From contig JAEWMV010000098.1 of NCBI GenBank assembly GCA_023393045.1, positions 1 to 23,331 of the forward strand: 23,331 nt of DNA. Reading direction: 5' to 3'. The DNA comes from Bacillota bacterium (GTDB lineage Bacteria > Bacillota > Clostridia > Christensenellales > CAG-138). Made by a program: the position numbers and the translations under genes. Of the stretch, positions 15,288 to 22,332 are shown piece after piece; the first letter of the stretch is position 1, and each line of letters starts with the position of its first letter. The notes beneath the pieces were generated by a model. The model saw nothing but the letters and a program-made list of their open reading frames with translations, was not told the origin of the DNA and made no database searches.

Positions 15288-17660
15288 ATGAAACGGATCT
15301 CCATCAACGACGGCTGGCGTTACTACAGGGAAGCGGGCGCGCAGTTCCCCTTGGGTGAAAAGGGGAGCTGTGAGGGCGTCCGCCTTCCCCATACGAACGC
15401 GCTTTTGCCCTATAATTACGCCAACGCGCGGGAGTATCAGTTCGTCTGCGGCTATGAGCGCGCGCTCTTTGCGCCGCTCTCGTGGAGCGGCAGGCGCGCG
15501 TTTATCACCTTCGAGGGTGCGGCGCACAGGGCTGAGGTCTTTCTCAACGGGGAAAAGCTCGCCTCCCACGCCTGCGGCTATACGGCCTTTACGCTGGAGC
15601 TCACGGATAAGCTCCGCCTCGGGGACGAAAACACGCTTTCGGTGTTGCTTGACAGCCGGGAATCTCTCGACCAGCCGCCTTTCGGGGGCAGGATCGACTA
15701 CCTCACCTACGGCGGGCTTTATCGCGAAGCGTATGTGGAGCTTGCGGAAGAAACCTATATTGCGGACGTTTTCGCGGCGACGCCCGCGTTCGATGAACTC
15801 CGCTTTGACGTGACGCTCGACGGCCCGCTCGATAAGGGCGCGGCGCTTTTCGCCTCCGTGTTCGACGCGGATGAGACGGAGTTTTTCCATAAGAAGTACG
15901 ACGTTGCGGAAAACGCGCTGCGCTTTCATGAAACCATAGAGGGCGCAAAGCCGTGGAGCTGCGAGGAACCGAATCTCTATGAGCTTCGCCTTTCGCTCGT
16001 ATCCGCTCAGGGCGAGGCGCTGGATGAAAAAAAGATCCGCTTCGGCTTTCGCACGGTCGGCTTCAGGGCGGACGGATTCTATCTCAACGGGGAAAAGCGC
16101 AAGCTCAGGGGGCTCAACCACCACCAGAGCTATCCCTATATCGGCTGCGCCGCGCCAAAATCGCTCCAGCGCTTCGACGCGGATGTGCTCAGGTATGAGT
16201 TAGGGCTCAACGCCGTGCGCACCTCGCACTACCCGCAGTCCCGCCACTTCCTCGACCGGTGCGACGAAATAGGTCTTTTGGTTTTTACGGAGATACCGGG
16301 CTGGCAGCACATCGGCGGTGATGCGTGGAAGGATGAGGCGGTCGAAAGCGTGCGCGAGATGGTGCGGCAGAACCGCAACCACCCCTGCATCTTCCTCTGG
16401 GGCGTGCGCATCAACGAGTCGCAGGATGACGACGCGCTCTATCTTCGCACCAACGCGGCCGCGCACGAGCTGGACGATACGCGGCTGACCTCCGGTGTGC
16501 GCTATCTTGAAAAAAGCCATCTTCTTGAGGATGTGTACGCCTACAACGACTTTTCGCATACCGGCAATAACGCGGGTCTCAAGCGCAAGCGCTCCGTCAC
16601 GAAAAATCCGCGCAAAGGGTATCTTGTGAGCGAATACAACGGCCACATGTTCCCCACCAAGGCGTTCGACGACGAGGCGCACAGGTTGAGCCACGCGCTA
16701 CGCCACGCCAACGTGCTCGAGGCGATGTATGCGAACCGGGACATCGCGGGCTGCTTTGGCTGGTGCATGGCGGATTACAATACGCACGGGGACTTCGGCG
16801 CGGGGGACGGCGTGTGCTATCACGGCGTGCTGGATATGTTCCGCAACGCAAAGCTCGCCGCGTCCGTATATTGCTCGCAGGCGGAAGGTGAGAGCGTGCT
16901 TGCACTTTCCTCCTCGATGGACTTGGGCGAGCACGCTGCCGGGAACATCGGCGCGGTGTACGCTTTCACCAACGCGGACAGCGTCAGCCTCTATAAAGGG
17001 GATGAGCTTGTGCGCGTATTTGCGCCCGATTCGAAGAGTTACGGCCATATGCCGCACCCCCCCATCGTCATCGACGACTTTATAGGCGACCTTATCGAAC
17101 AGAACGAACCCTATCCGCCCAAGGTCGCGGCGAAGGTCAAGGCGCTCATGCTCGCGCTCGGAAAATACGGTCTTGCAAAGCTGCCTCTCAAATACAAGGC
17201 GTTGGCCGCGCAGCTGATGCTCTTCCACGGCTTTACGACGGGAGAGGGCGCGCGCCTGTATGATCGTTATGTCGGCGGTTGGGGCAGCAGCGCCGCGCGG
17301 TGGCGCTTTGAGGCGGTGAAGGACGGGGAGGTTGCCGCCGTTGCGGAAAAAGGCGCGCCGGAGAATGTGCGCATTGTTGCCGGGGCGGATCATACCGAGC
17401 TTCATGAGGGCGAAACCTACGACATGGCGCTGGTGCGCGTCCGCGCGCAGGACACTGCGGGCAACAGGCTCGCCTATTTTCAGGAGCCTGTGTCGCTGAT
17501 TGCAGAAGGCCCCATCGCCCTCGTCGGCCCGGACGTGGTGAGCCTCAAGGGCGGCGCGTTCGGTGCGCTTGTCAAAACCACGGGCATGGTGGGCGAGGCA
17601 AAGCTCATCATAAGCGCGGAGCAGGCGGGCGAAACGGAAATCGATTTTACCATTGTGTGA
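15288..17660 (+). CDS. Glycoside hydrolase family 2 protein (beta-galactosidase/beta-glucuronidase-like)
   Basis: This 790-residue protein has the GH2 order: a sugar-binding jelly-roll (about 1-160, with FEGAAHRAEVFLNGEKLASHACGYTAF-type sequence), an immunoglobulin-like domain (about 165-260) and a TIM barrel (about 265-560). The barrel has NAVRTSHYPQS, an Asn-Glu acid/base pair at Asn376-Glu377 and a likely nucleophile Glu449 in YLVSEYNGH. About 230 further residues form C-terminal domains. No signal peptide is seen, so it is probably cytoplasmic and acts on an imported beta-glycoside; the exact sugar is not determined. It follows the C39-like gene at 15 nt and is closed by a terminator. Confidence 0.9.
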   Translation: MKRISINDGWRYYREAGAQFPLGEKGSCEGVRLPHTNALLPYNYANAREYQFVCGYERALFAPLSWSGRRAFITFEGAAHRAEVFLNGEKLASHACGYTAFTLELTDKLRLGDENTLSVLLDSRESLDQPPFGGRIDYLTYGGLYREAYVELAEETYIADVFAATPAFDELRFDVTLDGPLDKGAALFASVFDADETEFFHKKYDVAENALRFHETIEGAKPWSCEEPNLYELRLSLVSAQGEALDEKKIRFGFRTVGFRADGFYLNGEKRKLRGLNHHQSYPYIGCAAPKSLQRFDADVLRYELGLNAVRTSHYPQSRHFLDRCDEIGLLVFTEIPGWQHIGGDAWKDEAVESVREMVRQNRNHPCIFLWGVRINESQDDDALYLRTNAAAHELDDTRLTSGVRYLEKSHLLEDVYAYNDFSHTGNNAGLKRKRSVTKNPRKGYLVSEYNGHMFPTKAFDDEAHRLSHALRHANVLEAMYANRDIAGCFGWCMADYNTHGDFGAGDGVCYHGVLDMFRNAKLAASVYCSQAEGESVLALSSSMDLGEHAAGNIGAVYAFTNADSVSLYKGDELVRVFAPDSKSYGHMPHPPIVIDDFIGDLIEQNEPYPPKVAAKVKALMLALGKYGLAKLPLKYKALAAQLMLFHGFTTGEGARLYDRYVGGWGSSAARWRFEAVKDGEVAAVAEKGAPENVRIVAGADHTELHEGETYDMALVRVRAQDTAGNRLAYFQEPVSLIAEGPIALVGPDVVSLKGGAFGALVKTTGMVGEAKLIISAEQAGETEIDFTIV

Positions 17661-17682
17661 TTTTTGTGCAAAGCAACATTTG

Positions 17683-17709
17683 GGAACGGCGTCGCGGTCG
17701 TTCCTTTTT
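17683..17709 (+). terminator. Intrinsic terminator after the family 2 glycosidase
   Basis: GGAACGGC (17683-17690) pairs with GTCGTTCC (17697-17704) over 8 bp including one G-U, with a 6-nt loop, followed by five T (17705-17709). It lies 23 bp after the stop, and its T-run touches the promoter area of the next gene. Confidence 0.75.
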
Positions 17710-17723
17710 GTTGCGGCGAATAG

Positions 17724-17729
17724 TATAAT
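17724..17729 (+). promoter_or_regulatory. -10 element placing the transcript start at the rsmF-like ATG
   Basis: A perfect TATAAT ends 7 nt before the ATG at 17737, so transcription would begin at or next to the A of the start codon. No Shine-Dalgarno sequence is present between them. The -35 region overlaps the T-run of the preceding terminator and has no consensus hexamer. Confidence 0.5.
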
Positions 17730-17736
17730 AAAATTC

Positions 17737-19056
17737 ATGAAAACGTTGCCGCCGGCATTTTTAGAGCGCATGAAAACATTGCTCGGGGAGGAATTCCCGG
17801 CTTTTCTTGCGTCTTACGATAAACCCGCAGCGCGCGGGCTTCGCGTGAACACGCTCAAAATTTCGCGCGAAGAGTTTTTGCGCATAAGCCCGCTTGCGCT
17901 CGCACCTTCGCCGATTGCCGGGGATTCCTTTTTGCTCGCGGACGGCGCGGAGGGTTTGGGCAAGCATCCGTATCACGCGGCAGGGTTATACTATGTACAG
18001 GAGCCTTCCGCCATGTTGCCCGTGAGCCTTGCGGGCGTAAAGCCCGGCATGCGCGTGCTCGATCTGTGCGCCGCGCCGGGAGGAAAGAGCGGAGCGTTGG
18101 CCACACGGCTTGAGGGGGAGGGGTTCCTTCTGGCAAACGAGATTGTGCCAAATCGCGCGCGCACGCTCAAATCCACGCTGGAGCGCATGGGCGTCGTCAA
18201 CGCGGCTGTGATCTGCGCGAAGCCGGAGACGGCGGCCGCGGCCTTTCCTTCGTATTTTGACGTTGTGCTGGTTGACGCACCGTGCTCCGGCGAGGGGATG
18301 TTCAGAAAGGATGACGAAGCCGTTGCCGCATGGAGCGAGGCGCATGTACTCTCCTGCGCGGCGCGACAATCGCACATACTCGCATCCGCAGCGCCGTGCG
18401 TGGCGGAGGGCGGCGCGCTTGTTTATTCGACCTGCACGTTTTCGTATGAGGAGAACGAGGGCGTTGTGGAGAGCTTCGCCCGCGCTCATCCGGACTTTGT
18501 GATAGAGGACATGGCGAGGCTCTACCCCCACCGCTTCGCGGGGGAGGGGCATTTCGCGGCGCGGCTTCGCAAGCTGGGCGGCAGGAGAATTGAGCAGGAG
18601 GCGCTGCCCCTCAAGCTTTGCCGGGATGCCGCGTATCGCGACGCCATGCGCGATATCTTCAGAACCCTGCCGCAAGGCGAAGCGTACCTTGTTGATGACG
18701 GCCGCGTGACGCTGCTTCGCTCCGCGCTGCCAAAGGGCCTGTCGAAGCTGCATGTGCTCTCGGCGGGCGCAATGGCGGGTGAGCTTGTCAGGGGCAGGTT
18801 TGCGCCTTCGCATTCTCTGTTCATGGCGGCGCACGGCGGGGAATACGCACGAAAAATCTCCTTTTCACCGGGCGCGCAACAGCTGGCTTCGTTCATGGCG
18901 GGGGAGGAAATAGCCTGCGACGCCAGCCTTAAAGGATACTCTGCCGTAGCGGTCGACGGGCATCCGCTGGGCTTTGGGAAAGCGGGAAACGGGGCGTTAA
19001 AAAACCACGTTCCAAAGGGACTTCGAACGGGTCAAAATTCTACCTTGCGGCATTGA
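17737..19056 (+). CDS. RsmF/RsmB-family rRNA (cytosine-C5) methyltransferase
   Basis: This 439-residue NOL1/NOP2/Sun-type SAM-dependent enzyme probably methylates cytosine in 16S rRNA. It shows the N-terminal GLRVNTLKI block, the SAM site VLDLCAAPGGKSGALAT (about residues 107-123), the DAPCSGEGMFRKD motif with Cys183, and the STCTF motif with Cys233; the two cysteines are the release and catalytic residues of the family. A C-terminal RNA-binding region follows. The frame is open from 17653, but family homology begins at MKTLPPAFLERMKTLLGEEF, so the start is 17737. That ATG has no ribosome site and a TATAAT 7 nt upstream, suggesting a leaderless mRNA. The stop codon lies within the -35 of the tRNA operon promoter. 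Confidence 0.9.
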   Translation: MKTLPPAFLERMKTLLGEEFPAFLASYDKPAARGLRVNTLKISREEFLRISPLALAPSPIAGDSFLLADGAEGLGKHPYHAAGLYYVQEPSAMLPVSLAGVKPGMRVLDLCAAPGGKSGALATRLEGEGFLLANEIVPNRARTLKSTLERMGVVNAAVICAKPETAAAAFPSYFDVVLVDAPCSGEGMFRKDDEAVAAWSEAHVLSCAARQSHILASAAPCVAEGGALVYSTCTFSYEENEGVVESFARAHPDFVIEDMARLYPHRFAGEGHFAARLRKLGGRRIEQEALPLKLCRDAAYRDAMRDIFRTLPQGEAYLVDDGRVTLLRSALPKGLSKLHVLSAGAMAGELVRGRFAPSHSLFMAAHGGEYARKISFSPGAQQLASFMAGEEIACDASLKGYSAVAVDGHPLGFGKAGNGALKNHVPKGLRTGQNSTLRH

Positions 19057-19081
19057 CACAGCAGGTCCTTTCTGTTAAAAT
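19053..19081 (+). promoter_or_regulatory. SigA promoter of the tRNA operon
   Basis: A perfect TTGACA (19053-19058), a 17-bp spacer and TAAAAT (19076-19081) lie just upstream of six tRNA genes. The -35 hexamer overlaps the TGA stop (19054-19056) of the methyltransferase gene. Confidence 0.8.
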
Positions 19082-19100
19082 ACGTTATTGTCGGCATGGG

Positions 19101-19124
19101 CGCGGCACTTGCGCGCGTGCCGCG
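19101..19124 (+). repeat. Hairpin in the tRNA operon leader
   Basis: CGCGGCAC (19101-19108) and GTGCCGCG (19117-19124) form a perfect 8-bp stem with an 8-nt loop. There is no U-tract. It lies between the promoter and the first tRNA, and may be a processing or structural element. Confidence 0.5.
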
Positions 19125-19148
19125 AGCGAGGCTCCGCCGGGAGATTGA

Positions 19149-19225
19149 GCGCCTGTAGCTCAGCTGGATAGAGTAACGGCCTTCTAAGCCGTGGGTCCAG
19201 GGTTCGAATCCCTGCGGGCGCGCCA
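19149..19225 (+). tRNA. tRNA-Arg (TCT)
   Basis: A cloverleaf was drawn by hand. The acceptor GCGCCTG pairs with CGGGCGC, the anticodon loop CTTCTAA carries TCT at 19183-19185, the T arm is CAGGG-TTCGAAT-CCCTG, and CCA is encoded. It is the first tRNA of the operon and reads AGA/AGG codons. Confidence 0.95.
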
Positions 19226-19230
19226 GATAT

Positions 19231-19308
19231 GGTGGGTGTAGTTCAGTTGGTTAGAATGCCAGATTGTGGCTCTGGAGGTCGTGGGTTCGAGACCCACCAC
19301 TCACCCCA
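19231..19308 (+). tRNA. tRNA-His (GTG)
   Basis: The anticodon GTG is at 19266-19268 in loop TTGTGGC. The acceptor GTGGGTG pairs with CACTCAC with one G-U, and the extra 5' G (19231) faces C73, the identity feature of tRNA-His. CCA is encoded. Confidence 0.95.
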
Positions 19309-19338
19309 TTTCTTTTTCTGCGGAGCGCGCGCGGTCGT

Positions 19339-19414
19339 TGGGGTGTCGCCAAGCGGCTAAGGCCCCGGATTTTGATTCCGGTATCCGCAGGTTCGAATCC
19401 TGCCACCCCAGCCA
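19339..19414 (+). tRNA. tRNA-Gln (TTG)
   Basis: The anticodon TTG is at 19372-19374 in loop TTTTGAT. The acceptor TGGGGTG pairs with CACCCCA, giving the U1-A72 pair usual for bacterial tRNA-Gln. CCA is encoded. Confidence 0.95.
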
Positions 19415-19422
19415 AAGATTAT

Positions 19423-19498
19423 GACCCGTTAGCTCAGTTGGTAGAGCATTTGACTTTTAATCAAAGGGTCCGGAGTTCGAGTCTCCGACGGGTCACCA
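19423..19498 (+). tRNA. tRNA-Lys (TTT)
   Basis: The anticodon TTT is at 19456-19458 in loop CTTTTAA. The acceptor GACCCGT pairs with ACGGGTC. The D arm has AGCTCAGTTGGTAGAGC, and CCA is encoded. Confidence 0.95.
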
Positions 19499-19518
19499 AA
19501 TGTGTTGTCGGCGCGTAT

Positions 19519-19603
19519 GCGGGCGTGGCGGAATTGGCAGACGCGCCGGATTTAGGTTCCGGTGCCGCAAGGCGTATGAGTTCAAGTCTCTTCGCCCGCA
19601 CCA
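19519..19603 (+). tRNA. tRNA-Leu (TAG)
   Basis: The anticodon TAG is at 19553-19555. The acceptor GCGGGCG pairs with CGCCCGC. The gene is 85 nt long, with the long variable arm (GTGCCGCAAGGCGT region) of a class II tRNA. CCA is encoded. Confidence 0.95.
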
Positions 19604-19612
19604 GCCCTTCAG

Positions 19613-19686
19613 GCGGGTATAGTGTAATGGTAACACATTAGCCTTCCAAGCTGAGATAGTGGGTTCGAGTCCCATTACCCGCTCCA
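19613..19686 (+). tRNA. tRNA-Gly (TCC)
   Basis: The anticodon TCC is at 19645-19647 in loop CTTCCAA. The acceptor GCGGGTA pairs with TACCCGC. CCA is encoded. It is the last tRNA of the operon and is followed at once by a terminator. No duplicate of its 3' end was seen further right. Confidence 0.95.
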
Positions 19687-19719
19687 AAATAGCTGCCCCC
19701 GCATGGGGGCTGTTATTTT
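19687..19719 (+). terminator. Intrinsic terminator of the tRNA operon
   Basis: The stem has a CCCCC (19696-19700) / GGGGG (19705-19709) core with a GCAT loop and is flanked by A-rich and T-rich arms (AAAATA with TATTTT) that extend the pairing. It ends in a T-rich run at 19713-19719. The symmetric arms could also terminate minus-strand transcripts. Confidence 0.75.
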
Positions 19720-19745
19720 GATGGGCAAATGCTACATGATATAGC
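19718..19745 (+). promoter_or_regulatory. Candidate promoter/operator of the MFS gene leader
   Basis: TTGATG (19718-19723), a 16-bp spacer and TATAGC (19740-19745) form a passable SigA promoter. It overlaps a 6-bp palindrome, ATGCTA (19729-19734) / TAGCAT (19742-19747), which might be an operator. Confidence 0.35.
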
Positions 19746-19774
19746 ATAACCAGATTACAAAAGGAGGTGCTTTT

Positions 19775-19813
19775 ATGATATTCACCATTGCTGATGCTCC
19801 ATGCAAAGTCTGA
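19775..19813 (+). CDS. Putative 12-residue leader peptide upstream of the MFS exporter
   Basis: The ORF reads MIFTIADAPCKV and stops at TGA. Its ribosome site AAAAGGAGGTG is one of the strongest in the window, with a 7-nt gap from GGAGG to ATG, which argues that it is translated. Its last codons form the left arm of an 11-bp hairpin. The layout of a short, well-translated ORF ahead of an exporter whose own start is buried in structure resembles leader-peptide attenuators of antibiotic-resistance genes. The peptide sequence itself is not one I recognise. Confidence 0.5.
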   Translation: MIFTIADAPCKV

Positions 19814-19927
19814 TCGTGGACGGAAATTGCATGGAGCGCGTATCAAGGGTGTAAAATCACACTTGTTTTGCCGTCCAAATCGGGCTTTGCATTTTCAATC
19901 AATTTTATGATTTGAAGGAGCAAAGCC
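19796..19927 (+). promoter_or_regulatory. Putative attenuator with competing stems controlling the MFS gene
   Basis: Stem 1:2 is 19796-19806 (GCTCCATGCAA) with 19827-19837 (TTGCATGGAGC), an 11-bp perfect match. Stem 3:4 is 19883-19890 (GGCTTTGC) with 19920-19927 (GCAAAGCC), an 8-bp perfect match that brackets the GAAGGAG ribosome site (19914-19920) and ends at the MFS ATG. It has an inner stem 19894-19901 with 19908-19916. Arm 1 can instead pair with arm 3: ATGCAAAG (19801-19808) with CTTTGCAT (19885-19892), 8 bp. TGGACGG (19817-19823) can pair with CCGTCCA (19871-19877). A weak hairpin plus TTTT (19844-19869) might terminate early. Confidence 0.55.
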
Positions 19928-21223
19928 ATGAAACAAAATATATTTTTGCAACTCCGGGATTTTCTGATTCTATGGAGCTCACAGGCCGTATCTACGCTCG
20001 GCACGGCGATAACCAATTTCGCGCTTATCATTTGGGTGTATGAACAAAAAGGAACTGCGTCCAGCATAACGCTGCTGTCGGTTTTCTCTTTTTTGCCATC
20101 CATACTTTTTTGCTTTATCGCCGGTACGATTGCCGACCGATGGGACAAGAAGCGCATTATGCTGCTAAGCGACTTAGCGGCAGCTTTGGGTACTATAAGC
20201 GTACTTGTGCTCTATCTTACGTCTTCGCTGCAAATCTGGCACCTGTACATCATCAATTTTCTGCTCAGCTTTATGAACGCATTTCAGAATCCTGCGTCTT
20301 ATGTGGCTACAAGTTTGCTTGTGCCGAAGGAGCATTATGTCAGGGTCAGCGGATTGCAGGCTTTTTCGGGTTCCGTGATAACGATATTGGCCCCGGCGTT
20401 AGGCAGCGCGCTGCTTGCGTTCGGCGGGCTCAAAACGGTTTTGATCATTGATCTTGCGACCTTTGCCATAGCGTTTTGCGTGTTGCTGTTGTTCATCAAG
20501 ATACCGACGATAGAACAAAAAGCAGAAGCCGTAAAAGAATCCTTTATCAGAAGCTGCATGGTCGGCATAAACTTTTTGAAGGAGCACGCCGCGCTGTTGC
20601 GCATTATCCTCTTTTTTGCTTTTATCAATTTTATCGCAATAATGGGTGGGTACGGCATGATGCCTGCTTTGATACTCAGCAAAACGGGGAGCGACCAAAT
20701 GGCGCTTGGCATGGTTGAAGCCGCCGTGGGAATTGGTACACTTGTGGGAAGCGTGCTTGTAACACTGATGAAACCGGCAAAGAGCCGTATAAGCGTTATC
20801 TTTTTTTCCTGCGGCATTTCATTTTTATTGGGGGACGTGGGGCAAAGCCTGACGCACACGCTGCCATTTTGGATAGTTGCGGCGTTTACTTCGAATGTTC
20901 CAATGGCATTTCTCAATGCCAACTTAACTGCCGTCATGAGAACCAACGTGCCGATTGAAATGCAGGGGCGTGTTTTTGCGGCGAGAGATACCATCCAATA
21001 CAGCACAATACCGATAGGGCTGTTTCTTGGCGGAGCGCTTGCCGATTATGTTTTTGAACCCTTTATGGCAAACGCATCGCCGACACAGGAAGCATTGTCC
21101 GTTTTGTTTGGGGCGGGAAGCGGTTCCGGCATTGCGATCATGTTTTTTATAGTCGGAATAGTCGGGTGTGCGACAAGCCTTATGTGCCTGAAAAATCCGC
21201 TATACAGAAGCTTGGATACGTGA
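19928..21223 (+). CDS. Major facilitator superfamily exporter (Mef/DHA3-like)
   Basis: This 431-residue protein has about 12 hydrophobic segments and the MFS motif A, GTIADRWDKKR, at residues 66-76 between helices 2 and 3. The N-terminus (LRDFLILWSSQAVSTLGTAITNFAL) and overall length resemble the macrolide-efflux (Mef) and related drug/proton antiporter group, so export of a toxic small molecule is likely; the substrate is unknown. The start at 19928 follows GAAGGAG by 7 nt. A short leader ORF and competing RNA stems lie upstream, suggesting induction by a translation inhibitor. The gene is more AT-rich than the genes left of the tRNA cluster. A terminator follows, so it is a single-gene unit. 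Confidence 0.87.
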   Translation: MKQNIFLQLRDFLILWSSQAVSTLGTAITNFALIIWVYEQKGTASSITLLSVFSFLPSILFCFIAGTIADRWDKKRIMLLSDLAAALGTISVLVLYLTSSLQIWHLYIINFLLSFMNAFQNPASYVATSLLVPKEHYVRVSGLQAFSGSVITILAPALGSALLAFGGLKTVLIIDLATFAIAFCVLLLFIKIPTIEQKAEAVKESFIRSCMVGINFLKEHAALLRIILFFAFINFIAIMGGYGMMPALILSKTGSDQMALGMVEAAVGIGTLVGSVLVTLMKPAKSRISVIFFSCGISFLLGDVGQSLTHTLPFWIVAAFTSNVPMAFLNANLTAVMRTNVPIEMQGRVFAARDTIQYSTIPIGLFLGGALADYVFEPFMANASPTQEALSVLFGAGSGSGIAIMFFIVGIVGCATSLMCLKNPLYRSLDT

Positions 21224-21241
21224 GTTAACAAAGTGAAGGAC

Positions 21242-21276
21242 AAAAACAGGCTGGCGATGCGTCAGCCTGTTTCTCT
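21242..21276 (+). terminator. Intrinsic terminator of the MFS gene
   Basis: AAACAGGCTGGCG (21244-21256) pairs with CGTCAGCCTGTTT (21260-21272) with one G-U and a 3-nt loop, followed by a T/C-rich run. This is a long, stable stem 20 bp after the stop codon. Confidence 0.7.
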
Positions 21277-21322
21277 TCCGCGTCTTCCTTCTGCCCATCT
21301 TCCCTTTCAATGCTTAATTCGA

Positions 21323-21328
21323 TATAAT
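21323..21328 (+). promoter_or_regulatory. Candidate -10 for the ketopantoate-reductase-like gene
   Basis: A perfect TATAAT lies 48 bp before the TTG start and downstream of the MFS terminator. No consensus -35 is visible 16-18 bp upstream. Confidence 0.4.
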
Positions 21329-21376
21329 ATCACTTGTACGATGCATGGGCAAACAGGATTTAAAGGCGGTTAGCGA

Positions 21377-22258
21377 TTGAGAATTTTAGTTTATGGCGCG
21401 GGGGTCATCGGCAGCCTCTATGCCGCGCATCTGTCCGAAGCCGGGTATTCTGTTTCCATTTTGGCCAGAGGGGAAAGGTTGGGCGGCCTGAGGCAAGATG
21501 GCTTGAGATACTATTGCCGCCGGCAAGTGCGGCGCGCCGATGTAGCGATCATGGAATCGCTTGAGCCGGACGACTGTTACGACTATATTTTTCTGACTGT
21601 CAGGGAAGAGCAGTTGCGCGAGGCTCTGACGCAGCTCAAAGAGAACATCAGTCCTACGATTGTTACGATGGTGAACACGATTGCGCCTTACGCCGAGTTG
21701 GACGCGCTATGCGGAGAGGGGCGGCTGCTGCCGGCATTTCCCGGGGCGGGTGGCGGTTTTTCGGATGGGATCCTTGACGCCGGGTTTACGCCCCGTATCG
21801 TTCAGCCGACTACATTTGGAGAGATTGGCGGAAGCTATTCGGAGCGGGTCAGGAACCTGAAAAAGCTTTTTATAAAAGCTCACATTCCTCGTCACGTCGA
21901 GAAGGACATGCACGTATGGCAGATTTGCCACCTGGCAATGGTCGTGCCGTTGGCGGATGCCTATTATATGGCGGAACGGCCACAGGAAGCGTATCGGGAG
22001 AAGGCGATGATGAGGCAAACCGCAAAACGGCTGCGCGAGAATTTTGCGCGCCTGCATCAGCGCGGAGTATCGATTTCTCCCCCAAAGCTGAATCTGTTCA
22101 GATGGTGTCCCGCATACATTTTGAGCGGGGTTTTGCCGCTTATTTTTCGCAGCAAATTCGGCGAAAGATTTATGTTTCAGCATGCCATGAAGGCAAAAGA
22201 GGAAATGAATGTCCTTCATGACAGGTTTTACTCTTATCTGAAAGAGAATCAACTGTGA
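21377..22258 (+). CDS. Ketopantoate reductase (ApbA/PanE)-like NAD(P)-binding protein
   Basis: This is a 293-residue protein starting with TTG, 7 nt after AAAGGCGG. The N-terminal Rossmann fold is clear: ILVYGAGVIGSLYAAHLSEAG (GxGxxG), followed by LARG and FLTVREEQ. It resembles the 2-dehydropantoate 2-reductase family. At the point where PanE has its catalytic lysine and a conserved asparagine after a Trp (W-x-K-x-x-x-N), this protein reads VWQICHLAMVVPLADAYY, with neither residue. True pantothenate biosynthesis is therefore doubtful; a different NAD(P)-dependent reductase or dehydrogenase is more likely. It sits in the AT-richer right part of the window with its own promoter and no pantothenate gene nearby. 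Confidence 0.75.
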   Translation: MRILVYGAGVIGSLYAAHLSEAGYSVSILARGERLGGLRQDGLRYYCRRQVRRADVAIMESLEPDDCYDYIFLTVREEQLREALTQLKENISPTIVTMVNTIAPYAELDALCGEGRLLPAFPGAGGGFSDGILDAGFTPRIVQPTTFGEIGGSYSERVRNLKKLFIKAHIPRHVEKDMHVWQICHLAMVVPLADAYYMAERPQEAYREKAMMRQTAKRLRENFARLHQRGVSISPPKLNLFRWCPAYILSGVLPLIFRSKFGERFMFQHAMKAKEEMNVLHDRFYSYLKENQL

Positions 22259-22332
22259 CGCGATAAGTCCCGATTTGATGAAAGCAACTTGAAGTAAAAA
22301 CAATTTTTTGGTGGACAGGAGAACATCATGAT

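Noticed and set aside
13539..16124. Very long open frame (861 codons) on the minus strand
   Set aside because: It lies antisense to the C39-like and glycosidase genes, both of which have clear domains and signals. High GC content removes stop codons in this frame. The His/Arg/Gly-rich translation shows no domain.
17653..17736. 28-codon upstream extension of the methyltransferase frame
   Set aside because: It runs through the glycosidase terminator and the TATAAT box, has no ribosome site and no family homology.
19264..19641. 125-codon open frame across the tRNA genes
   Set aside because: It reads through four tRNA sequences; the translation is simply tRNA sequence.
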